Shown here: positions 49,272 to 58,992 of the stretch, in pieces | How the letters are laid out: each line of letters starts with the position of its first letter | Position numbering within the stretch: the first letter of the stretch is position 1 | Assembly: GCA_963920705.1 (NCBI GenBank) | Contig: OY987226.1 | Coordinates: 746,501-810,500 of the forward strand | DNA from: Odiellus spinosus | Lineage: Eukaryota; Arthropoda; Arachnida; Opiliones; Phalangiidae | Length of the DNA: 64,000 nt | Direction of reading: 5' to 3' | Made by a program: the position numbers and the translations under genes | Notes under the pieces: generated by a model | The model's input: only the letters and a program-made list of their open reading frames with translations | What the model was told of the DNA's origin: nothing | The model's database searches: none

Positions 49272-50015
49272 TTACAACATGGCATTCATGGAGCCGTAAG
49301 GAAACAACTTTAACTTAGAGTTTTGAAAATTATACTGATAACGTCTCGTATCGGCTTCCGTCTCCAAATCAACCTCAATATTACCTAAAACATCTCGGCT
49401 AAATCCCGTTGATAATCCTCCCACTTTAATCTTTACATTAGCTCGATGATACGCCGCTTTGAAGATTATTAAGTCCTCTTCATCAGCATCAGAAGCCAAT
49501 GTCGCTCTTATTAACAAACAATAATTGCCTCTATTCGTTAATTGGCAACAGTAATTGAGAAAATTAACCACCTCTTTATGACTATACCCTAAATGATCGA
49601 ACGTCGTTAGATTATCAATTACAATCAGAATGTTTTCACTCGAATCATTATTAAGAGATTCTGCGGCAGATTTAATTTTGAGGTACAATTCTTTTAAGGT
49701 ATTTTCTTTCCATGAAGTTTGGGTATGATCCGCAAATTGGTCGTAACATTCTTTAAGTAAATTAATGTTGAGAAGTTTTTGACTATCTAGTAAAAGCTTT
49801 AGATTTAAACCAAATTTCAAGCATATTTGGTGGTAATGGTTGAAACTGTGTAGGTTGTTAATCAACAAAACTTTGCCATTGGATTTAAGATATTTGGATA
49901 CGCAGTGGGTTAAAGCAAAACTGCCATCGCCTTCAAAGTCATCGGAGAGCAAAATTACATTTCTGCTGGGCAAATCGGATGTTAAGCCAAGAATGTTGTC
50001 AAGTTCTGGATACAT
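49272..50015 (-). CDS. ELP6: Elongator complex subunit ELP6
   Basis: A RecA-like ATPase-fold subunit of the Elp4-5-6 ring, which serves tRNA wobble-uridine modification. Single exon, 247 residues (human 266). Matches to the family recalled from memory: N-terminal MYPELDNILGL, DGSFALTHCVSKYLKSNGKV, FNHYHQICLKFGLNL, the ILIVIDNLTTFDHLG strand-loop, VGGLSTGFSRDVLGN and the C-terminal RRYQYNFQNSKLKLFPYGSM. It has no Walker A lysine motif, which is normal for Elp6. The start is set by the first Met aligned with the family start. Intronless, unlike its neighbours; that may be ancestral or a retrocopy, but no poly(A) or target duplication was seen. Confidence 0.93.
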   Translation of the reverse strand: MYPELDNILGLTSDLPSRNVILLSDDFEGDGSFALTHCVSKYLKSNGKVLLINNLHSFNHYHQICLKFGLNLKLLLDSQKLLNINLLKECYDQFADHTQTSWKENTLKELYLKIKSAAESLNNDSSENILIVIDNLTTFDHLGYSHKEVVNFLNYCCQLTNRGNYCLLIRATLASDADEEDLIIFKAAYHRANVKIKVGGLSTGFSRDVLGNIEVDLETEADTRRYQYNFQNSKLKLFPYGSMNAML

Positions 50016-51744
50016 TTTTAATAAAACTATTTTGTGGCAGTGCTCGGTGTTTGATAATTTGTAAGATTATGGTTTCGTGTAGAATACCTAAGAGATAAAA
50101 GAAAAGCAAATGTTTCAATATCCTGACCTCAAAACCGAATCTCTAATTTTTCCATACTTACTAAGTTACTATAGTACCATGATTTAATCGATGCTTTTGG
50201 CGTTTGTATCACACTTTTCAAAATTAATTCTGAACGTACAGTAAAATGTACCGTACAAACAAAAAGGTTTTAGGGCCAGAAACAGGCAAGAAGATGTTGC
50301 GGACGATTTTTCACAATTAGAGCGGAACACAGGGCAAGGTCATGAACCACAGAGAATAAAGGAAGAGGAATAGAAATTAGAAACTCGGGGTCAACTTTAG
50401 TTAAGATTAGGTCTATGTAGGCACGTATCTAAGCGCAATACCAAGAAACTTCCGGTTCTGATTGTACCAACTAACTGGAAACTCTAGTGTTCTAATCTTT
50501 TGGAGCAACATCGTTATTTACGTTTGTAGGGCGGGGGAGATGATACGCCTTTTCTTTATTCTCTCTGCATAAACCAAGTTTTTCTCCTCCTTTCCAAAAA
50601 ATGGCCCTTTATAATAGGGTTTATTTCTAGCCCTTTGTAGGCCTGAGTGTTGTCTTCTGCTAAACACCCACCCCCTATTCAGTTATCCAAATGACGAGAA
50701 CAGTACGTTTTTTAGCCGCAAACAAAGAATTAGTTTCCATTTTTTTTCTACAGCTTCGGTGGCTCTGTGCTTTCGACATTTTGTTTGTTTAAGAAGAAAA
50801 CCCAGGACGCGAAAAAGTAATCCCGTGTACTTTTATGTAAAATGTGCGCTGATTCTACAGTGGATATAACTCGAAAGTTAACGGTTTGTTGTGGATTTGT
50901 GGTGAATCAGCCGTACTGGGAAAATAAATCAACGAAGATATCAGCATTAAACGAAACGTAGAACTAATCAACTAACTAATCATCGAAACTTGTGCCAGGT
51001 GAAGAATTCGACGGTCAGGTAAAGAGATTTAATTATTTTACACCAAAAGTAGAAAGGGGATAAAGTTTGATTGCGTGATAATTATAGCTAATAGTAATCT
51101 GATCTAAATATAAATCAAGCTCTTAACGTAGTTCCTGACGTGTATTATCTAGTAAAAAGTAATAAATATCGTCATATTTATTACTAATGTCGTAATTATT
51201 ATTAACTGTTAACGACTTTATGACAAGCTAGCGTGGGGAACCTCAGAGCCATCACGCGAACCTGAGATTATTATAAGAATAAATTTAAAGGCTTGAAACG
51301 TGTCCGTCAATATTTAAATTTCTCAAGGACCTTTTCGAGTTAAATCGCTAATTCCGAAAACAAATGAAACTATCATTTTACTGGTTAATTGATACCTGCC
51401 CTTTAAAATGCTTCTTAGAATATTAACTCATTTGAATACTCTACGCGAGATACACATTCGGTAACGATGGTAACCGAAAATAAAAGTTTTAGGAAAGTTT
51501 TAATTTATTCGGTGAAAAATCAAACTTTAATGACTTGGGTGAATCTCGTTTAATCAGAAGAGTGGAAATAGATATAAACAAAGATATAGCGAGCTCGGAA
51601 TAACAAAATAATGCTATTTTGTACATCGTTATAATAAGCTTTGGTTTAGACAAATCTCGGTCAGTTGAGATCATTTTATTACGCGCTTGAGAGTTAATTC
51701 CACCTTAGTTAATCCGCGTTATTCGGAGTAAAATTGCTAGAGCC
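50016..51744. other. Region upstream of ELP6 and of the plus-strand receptor
   Basis: No coding sequence recognised. Two consecutive donor-like sites (CCAG|GTGAAG at about 50998 and TCAG|GTAAAG at about 51018) and an acceptor-like CACCTTAG near 51706 suggest a spliced 5'UTR for the receptor that starts at 51745. Otherwise AT-rich. Confidence 0.4.
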
Positions 51745-54700
51745 ATGGAAGAAGAGGTTTACAACCTGAGCATAAATTTCGAAACATTGCAGGTAACATT
51801 TATCATTTACAGGATGACCACAAAAAAAAAATTATAATAAAATTATAGGAATATAAGAAATTTATCATCGATTTAAAGGAACTTACGAATGTTTTTAGAA
51901 ATATAGGAAAGTATAGGGGAATTACTAGTGAAATTATAGGAAAATATAGGGGAATTACTATTGAAATTATAGGGAAATATAGGGGAATTACTATTGAAAT
52001 TATAGGGAAACATAGGAGAATTACTATTGAAATTATAGGAAAATATAGAATTACTAGTGAAATGATAGGAAAATATAGGGGAATTACTATTGAAATTATA
52101 GGAAATATAGGAGAATTACTATTGAAATTATAGGAAAATATACAATTACTAATGAAATTATAGGAAAATATAGGAGAATTACTAATGAAATTGTCGGAAA
52201 ACCGGGAATTACTAGTGAAATTATAGGACAATATAGGAGGATTACCATTGAAATTATAGGAAAATATAGGGAATTAGTAGTGAAATTATAGGAAAAAAAA
52301 TTGGTTTCAAATATGAAGTTATGCTTTTCAAAGTAATTTTGGTTCAACTTAAAATTACTTAATGTAACACGTGAAAGTACACGGAAATGTGGTGTCCCTG
52401 AATTTTTGCTCGATTTCCATCCGTGGCCGAGTAATTTTTAACTCGAGTTAATTTTATTATTTTAAATTAATCTATGGAATGTCTTTTTTCTAATGGCGCT
52501 ATCGGTTTAGACCTAGGTGATATTAGAGAAAGGTGACGGCCATTTTAAGATAGGGGTCATTTTTTGATTTTTGCTCGATTTCTATCAGTAGCGGAATAAC
52601 CTTTCACAAGTAGCTCGGCGTTTGGATAAAATTTTACCATTTGATAAGGTTATTCAAAAATTAAAAAACAGCATCATTAAGAGATAATAATAGAAGGCCC
52701 ACCACAGTTTCGATTAAAAAATAACCATTTTCGATTATTTTGAAAATGTAACTATTATCGCGAAAAAATCTGATAAATTTATCAATTTGTATTAATATAA
52801 CAGCGTCTAGCCATTTAAAATTTGTTTATAAAGAATTTTAATGAAAATTAATCCATTATCCACGCGTAAGAATATATGCGTGAAAAAAAATATTAAAATT
52901 GGTCAGGGAAATTATTTGGAAATGATCAGGGAAAACCTGGAAAAGTCAGGGAAATTAACTTCCAAAATTTTGTACGAACCCTGTGGACCGAAAATAAATT
53001 GAAAAGCTGTTCGGTTTTTAGCTCCATATTTCCCTTTAAGTTTTTTTGAGATGAGAATTTAATTGGTACGTTTTTGCAATACGATGTGGTTTTGGAGTAA
53101 CCCGTGATTGGTCCAATATCATCAGCGGGCAGCGTTCCGTTAAATCTTAATATTTCGTTAATTTTAGATGATCGATGATACGAAAAAAACGTACGATTCT
53201 TACTTTCAATTTCCTTATTTCATTTTCGAGAACAATGAGCGACTAACACTCCTCGAGTAAATGAACGCCAATACTTAAGGGTTATAAAAGCGCTTCGCCC
53301 TCGCGTAACCATGGTCAAGAAGGATCAGATAAGGAGAGGAAAAGTGGGAACGGCGCGGCTCCTACTGCGTCGGCCTAAACTCCCACTCTGGGAGAACGGG
53401 GGTAGAGATGCTTCGTGGTAAATTGTTGTCACGTGGGTGAAACGAATCCTTTATGAGACTCGCTAGCTAGCGACCACGTGACAACAGTTTACCTCGAGAA
53501 TTTCCTATCCCCCGTTTCCACCCGAGTGGGAGGTTGGCTCTTCTCTCTCTAACTCAACGCAGCCCCACTTTTCCTCTCCTTATCTGATCCTTCTTGCCAT
53601 GGTGTAAACCTGTTAATTAGCGCTTTTGCCAGGGTTACGCGAGGGCTGGAAATGCTCTTTTTCAACACTCTGCGTTGAAGGAATACGAGACTCTTAAGAC
53701 GCGTTTTTACTAGGCAGCTTGGAATCGATTTAAACCCTTTCAAAAAGTTTCGCCGGACCACTGACCCCCCCCCCCCTCTGATTTTCTGATTTAATTTTAA
53801 AATTGGACCAGGCAATTGTTAAAGTGGTCTTTTTCCCCGCGCCCCGCCTTATTTCTCGCGTCGTTGTAAAATTCACCAACTATAGGCTCGCTAAGCCTAA
53901 AGCCGTTATTTTAAAATGCAAATTTCTCGTCTAGAAAAGTTAGTGGGTGATTATTACCAATGAAATAAAACGTCTCTTCGAGATCACTGCGGCTTATTCT
54001 CATTCGCATCCGCCACAAATATAGAAAATTTCTTCGAGGTTAATTTTGCCGTTATCACGAAACATTTGTCGCGTGTTTAGATCGAATGTTTTTAGACGTA
54101 TTTCAAAAACCTTATCCGCTCCGAAATGAACCCCTTTAAAATTCTCTTCCCTTACATACGCGGCCTAGCTTTGACTGTACGACGTGTTACTGTCAACGTC
54201 GTCCGCTAAGCTGAAAAAGAATAGTATAGAAAAATCATAATCTATTTAAAAATAACTCATTTTCCAGAGTCTATAGTATTCCTTTAAATCTTCCCGGAGA
54301 ATCGTCACGCGTCTCGTAACATTTTTTTAATATTTTGTTCAGATCTGAGGATTATCATGAAAATGATATTATCACTTTTCCACTACCGATTACGTCCGTA
54401 CCGTTCAATTTGTCCACAAATAAAATTAAGACGGTTTTCTTTCCGGAAGTGGTTACGATCAACCATTGGGTATATATTTCGCATCCACACGATATTCCGT
54501 TTTTCCACGATGTTTTTTTTTTACATCCAAACAGAAGCCGACGGCGTTCTTCATGTATTCCCACGTGGTATTTGCTTCTGTTAAAAGTATCACGGCTAAT
54601 TATAACCCACCCGGAGCGTTGGCGCAATTGGCCCAAATCTCCTATCAAGTTAGTAATGGCAAATGTGTTTGAGGGAGTGAGCTTAGAAATGGCAAATGTC

Positions 54701-57700
54701 TGGGTTCCCAGAATACCTATAACACCTATAAATACCTATAACGCCCAGGAGGTCCGATAAAAATGCGTATATTTTTGATATGACATATTGACAGGGTTGC
54801 CACGGGTCAGGGAAAACGGGGGAAAGTCGGGGAATTTGAAAATGAACCAAAAGAGTCAGGGAAAAGTCATGGAATTTGAAAATGAACCAAAAGAGTCAGG
54901 GAAAAGTCATGGAATTTGAAAATGAACCAAAAGAGTCTGGGAAAAGTCGTGGAATTTGAAAATGAACCCAGAAAGTTAGGGAAAAGTATGGGAATTTTAA
55001 GATATTTTAAAAAGTCAGGGAATTTAAAGATCTTTCGAGAAGCCGGGAAATTGCGATCATTATCCGCGGAAAAGATTCTCAGCTGACGGCGTGTCAGTTG
55101 TATTGATTAGAACAAAGATACGCGTGCAACAAAGTTTGGCGAACGCGATTATATCAAAAATAAAAGGTTAAAAATTGTGTAGTATTAGCCGAAACGGTCA
55201 GGGAAAAACCTGGAAAATTCAGGGAATTTGAATCTTAAAAAAACTGTGGCAACCCTGTAATTGTTAGGACATTAATATTATAATCATAATTAATTGTGAG
55301 GATGCGAATTGCGAGATTAATTTCAAACGCTTAATTCAATTGAAAAATGTTTTTTTTTTTTTTTTTTTTTTTTTTATTATTTTTATTTTTATCCGTTCGT
55401 ATTTGTTACCGCTCGATAATTAAGATTTGGCTGGCTACTTTGATATTCGTATTTATCTTGAACATAGTCAACATTTTTTTGAAAAGAATCAAGGGCCTCA
55501 AATCCAAAATGCGCCTGGGTTTTTCGCATAAGTTCTTGCGTTTGTACGGATCCATTCTGGCCCAAGGTAAACGCCCGACTAATCCATTAAAGGGAGAATG
55601 CGATCTAACAAGCGGCGTTCTAATTCCGAACACTTTCGTTTAAAAATGTATAACTTAACTTTGGTTGGGTCGATTTAAAGATGGAAGAGCTCATTTTGTT
55701 GATTAAGAATGGGGCTATTCGAGGAAAGCGACTTCATCACTCTAGGAAAAGATCCGGAGAAGATACGACACTAATTAGCCAACCGCGATAATTAGACTAA
55801 TTAATTATACAGTTTTCCTATTCTTTATCGTTTAAATAGCGGCGTAATCTACAGTAAAAACAACGTATACCATCAAATATTAAACTAGAAATAAATTTAA
55901 TAATTTACCATCAAAATAGGCTTAGCTGGATACGTGGATATCACCCGAATTCCTCGTATAAGGAGCATCGGTCAATATTATTGGTCGTTAGTACTTATAT
56001 TAATAGTTCGGATGATCTCCACGAATCCAGCTAAGCCTATTTTGATAAGTTTTAAATTTATTTCTAGTTTAACATTTGTTAATATTTGTTTTACTGGTGT
56101 ATTATGTTGCTATTTAAACCATAAGGAATGGATAAAAAAAAAGCCAACCACTCGTTAGGTAGCATTCCCCCTTTAAGTACGTCGTAAGTACAATAATTAA
56201 ACGCGATCAGTTTTGTCTCAAGGTGTTGTACTTTTACTTATCCTCGTTAAAGAAACGCCGTTTATTCGATCCTACAAATTTTTCTTTAGATCTAGAAATA
56301 TTGCCGTTTTTCGCGAGCAGAATTAGCGAGGGACTTTGGATTTTAGGGCTTCTGGTTTTGACAAACTTATTTAGCGGAAAAATGAAAGCCGAGTACTCGA
56401 TTCGACCAGTTTCGAACTTCAACACAATCGAGGATTTGATCGAACACCCGAACATCGGAGTTGAAATAATTACGGATGGAAAGGAACCTATTTCGAGGAT
56501 TGAAGAAATATGTTCAATGGTATAATTCAATGCTTTACGAACGGGGCTATAGAGATATGATTCGATCATTTTGCCATAGACAAATGTTCTTAATTCGTTT
56601 TAGCAGAGGTATATAATAACCCCCTTCGGGGGGAAGGATGAAAGCCCCTATACTACCAATGCTAAAAATCACGAACAACGAGAGCCCGCTGCTGACTATC
56701 TAGGCCACTAGCTCGCGCTGGACTTCTCAATGTCGCTACTCTAGTAAATGGTCTTTGTATAAACAAGACGGCTCGATTTGCGTTTAGAAATTCCTGTCTC
56801 AGTCTGTTAAATTGGAGTCGAAGGTTGACTTCAGCTCGCGAGTTCCGGAAGCGCGCGTAGGGAAAATTTAGTGAGGTTCAAAATGGTGTAACTATTTTTT
56901 GGGAGTAAAGCGGTGTGTCGATCCGCCGCGATTTACGCCGGGCACTCGTTGTTCGTCGATTTTGCCTACCTTTCATACTTCCCCCCGAAGGGGGTTATTA
57001 TTATATACCTCTGGTTTTAGAGAAAGACGGTGCGGCAAACTTACGATGATTTGAAGTGTAATACCACGCAATTTTAAATTAGCTCTTCACTCGCGTTTTA
57101 TCCACCATCTTATCGAAATTTATCATTTCCGTACCCGTTATCTAGCGCTCCTTTACCAAAAAACGTTAGTCCTATCTGAAGAGGTCCTCAAGAACGCTAC
57201 AAAAGTCTCGGGGAAGTCTTTAAGACTTCCCCGAGACTTTTTGACATAATGAAAGACTTTCCCAAGACCTCTTAAGATTAACTTTTTTTGGTAAGGGGCT
57301 CTAATAATCGCTAGATTCTAAAACTTTATCAAAATATATTCGGAAAATCCTTGTTAACAATGTTATTTTCATCATTCATTTTTTTTTTTTTTTTTTTTTT
57401 TCAAAACTGACACACTTAGGCGTAGGATAATTTCGAAACGAAAGTGTTGGTTTATTACTCTAGCCGGTACTTTTTTAATAAGCCTAATTGGCGATTGTAA
57501 CCGCTAGGAATCGGACATTATGATTAAACTATGCGAAAGACTTCAACAAACGAAAAATGGAGTAAAGTTCGACGAAAGGATCATGTTGTGCGACGTATGG
57601 CTACTTGGTCTAGAAATTCCCCTTGGCGCAACGCGCGATCGTTTGTTCTTTCCAAGTTATTATTTCGGCTTAAAGAAGTATTTTGGTTCGCCCATAGTTT

Positions 57701-58125
57701 ACTTCGTTAAGGAAGGAATAAATCCAGGGGCGTTGAAACTCATCAATAGAAGGTAAATCGTCAAAAACTATTAAAGGGAAAAAGCTGTTCCAATTTTAGA
57801 TCCAAGTTTCCCTCCAATTTCGGGTTTATCTTTCAACCTTTCAATTTGTTTCAGACTGCGTTCGTTCTTCGAAACTAGTCAATTTATTCCAGCTCAACGA
57901 TACGTAGAAAAACTTAGTAATTTCCGCTTCGAATATACAGAACCTCCACCCACCGCCGAGGGAGAGTTCCGCGCCATTGTACTGGATGACACTAAGAAAT
58001 ATTTTAAATTGTGGGCCTGCCTTCTAAGTTTCGATATCCTCGTTTTTATACTCGAAATATTGCTTTTCTTTACGATGAAATATAATACCGTTGAACCCGA
58101 ACATACAGTTAATTTCAATCTATAG
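51745..58125 (+). CDS. Divergent ionotropic receptor (IR), possibly decaying
   Basis: Ligand-gated channel of the chemosensory IR family. Proposed exons: 51745-51792, 53168-53256, 54343-about 54586, 55425-55566, 56290-56519, 57508-57752, 57855-58125. Phases join except after the third exon, where I find no clear donor. The start GCCATGG fits Kozak. Parts: NDIITFPLPITSVPF (S1 lobe; the ligand-binding Arg position is Pro), TM1 IWLATLIFVFILNIV, pore segment HKFLRLYGSILAQ, TM2 GLWILGLLVLTNLFSG, S2 lobe DPTN...NTIEDLIEHP to NRRLRSFFETS, TM3 WACLLSFDILVFILEILLFF. The usual SYTANL after the pore is degraded to LTNLFSG. Introns before TM1 and after the pore match those of the convergent gene at 58993-63511. 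The first two exons are the least certain. Confidence 0.7.
51843..52290. repeat. Minisatellite, about 33-bp unit
   Basis: About 13 copies of AAATTATAGGAAAATATAGG plus GGAATTACTATTG with length drift. A looser set of related repeats lies at 42424-42760. First intron of the IR gene. Confidence 0.9.
52905..52985. mobile_element. hAT-like element fragment
   Basis: GGTCAGGGAAATTATTTGG, AAAACCTGGAAAAGTCAGGG and a final AACCCTGTGG; right part of the family only. A TTTCCCTTTAA end like that of the 16703 element follows at 53028-53038. Confidence 0.55.
53316..53596 (-). mobile_element. MITE-2 copy, 7-bp target duplication
   Basis: Reverse-oriented near-identical copy of 22619-22911: CAAGAAGGATCAGATAAGGA at both ends in inverse orientation. 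CCATGGT lies on both sides (53309-53315, 53597-53603). IR gene intron. Confidence 0.95.
54109..54290. mobile_element. AAAGGGACT repeat family copy, diverged
   Basis: Inverted block order with CCCCTTTAAAATTCTCTTCC, GCCTAGCTTTGACTGTACG and GTCGTCCGCTAAGC. The GACTTTAAAGGGG end is degraded. Confidence 0.6.
54792..55257. mobile_element. hAT-like element, most complete copy
   Basis: Ends CAGGGTTGCCACGGGTCAGG and ...AAACTGTGGCAACCCTG. The CAGGGTTGCCA terminus is typical of hAT elements. The interior starts with four tandem 42-bp units (GGGAAAAGTCATGGAATTTG, AAAATGAACCAAAAGAGTCA), then a unique part shared with 17500-17668 and 6232-6644. No transposase. No exact target duplication visible. Confidence 0.8.
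55910..56046. repeat. Hairpin with 22-bp perfect arms
   Basis: ATCAAAATAGGCTTAGCTGG at the left edge is perfectly mirrored at the right edge, with further imperfect pairing (TACGTGGATATCACCCGAA with TTCGGATGATCTCCACG) inward. 137 bp, in an IR intron. Probably a small TIR element; an open frame across it is a side effect. Confidence 0.8.
56604..57013. mobile_element. MITE-4: TIR element with 7-bp target duplication
   Basis: CAGAGGTATATAATAACCCC at left, mirrored at right to ...TATATACCTCTG (one inserted ATT). GTTTTAG lies directly on both sides (56597-56603, 57014-57020). 410 bp with a GC-rich core; no coding. IR intron. Confidence 0.92.
57150..57297 (-). mobile_element. MITE-1 copy
   Basis: CCTTTACCAAAAAACGTTAG at left, AACTTTTTTTGGTAAGGG at right, reverse orientation. 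GC lies on both sides with one extra T at the left, fitting the family's 2-bp duplication. IR intron, about 210 bp before an exon. Confidence 0.88.
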
Positions 58126-58130
58126 ATTAC

Positions 58131-58540
58131 GTTCATTGCATTCATTCGTTCGTTCGTTCCTTGCATTCATTGCATTCGTTCGTTCCTTGCATTTATTGCA
58201 TTCATTCGTTCCTTGCGTTAATTCGTTCGTTCGTTTCCTTGCGTTCGTTCGTTCGTTCGTTTCCTTGCGTTCGTTCGTTCGTTTCCTTGCGTTCGTTCGT
58301 TCGTTCCTTGCATTCATTCGTTCGTTCGTTCCTTGCATTCATTGCATTCGTTCGTTCCTTGCATTCATTCGTTCGTTCCTTGCATTCATTGCATTCATTC
58401 GTTCCTTGCATTCATTGCATTCATTCGTTCCTTGCATTCATTGCATTCATTCGTTCCTTGCATTCATTGCATTCGTTCGTTCCTTGCATTCATTCGTTCG
58501 TTTCCTCGCATTCGTTCGTTTCCTCGCATTCGTTCGTTCC
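58131..58540. repeat. Minisatellite directly after the IR stop codon
   Basis: Interleaved CATTCATTG, CATTCGTTCGTTC and CTTGCATT units, about 4-bp core (TTCG/ATTC) organised in 12-28-bp blocks. It begins 5 bp after the stop at 58125, so it lies in the 3'UTR. AATAAA follows at 58687-58692. Serine/Phe-rich open frames across it are artefacts of the repeat. Confidence 0.9.
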
Positions 58541-58686
58541 TTGCCACACCTCGCTGGCTTTGTCCTTTTATGGTTGTCATTAACGTTATTTGTTTTTTTA
58601 TTTATTTGTAATATTTTATGGTTAGGTTAAAGATATAGTTATAAATGTTAACACGCTGTACAGATTATTAAAGTAATTAAAAATAA

Positions 58687-58692
58687 TAAATA
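58687..58692 (+). terminator. Candidate polyadenylation signal of the plus-strand IR gene
   Basis: AATAAA about 560 bp after the stop, beyond the minisatellite. Confidence 0.45.
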
Positions 58693-58992
58693 TTCCGACA
58701 CTACTACTTGCGAGTAAATTAATCAATTTAAATTGGTTTTTACAAACTTTATAAGTCGAAACAAAAGTCTATGACTTTACTCTATAAAAGTAAACAACGG
58801 CCGCCTAAATTCCATCCCTCGAGCTGAAGAGTCCACACCACTCGAGAGCCAGAGAGGGATGATGACGTTTTTGTCTATTTTTAAGTGATGTTCCATGAAG
58901 TAAAAATTGAACTTTGGGGATATTTTTAACCTACTGAGCGTTGTTTACTTTCGTGGAATAAAGATATAGACTTTTGGTTTAATAAATGGACT

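Noticed and set aside
51803-52347. Minus-strand hydrophobic frames of 83-142 residues that look like membrane proteins
   Set aside because: Translation of the AT-rich 33-bp minisatellite; hydrophobicity follows from composition.
55934-56158. Plus-strand 74-residue frame with two hydrophobic stretches next to IR exons
   Set aside because: It runs through a 137-bp hairpin and does not fit the IR exon phases; the phase-correct exon starts at 56290.
58091-58630. Frames of up to 179 residues rich in Ser-Phe-Val-Arg on both strands
   Set aside because: They run through the TTCG/ATTC array after the IR stop codon; open in several frames at once.
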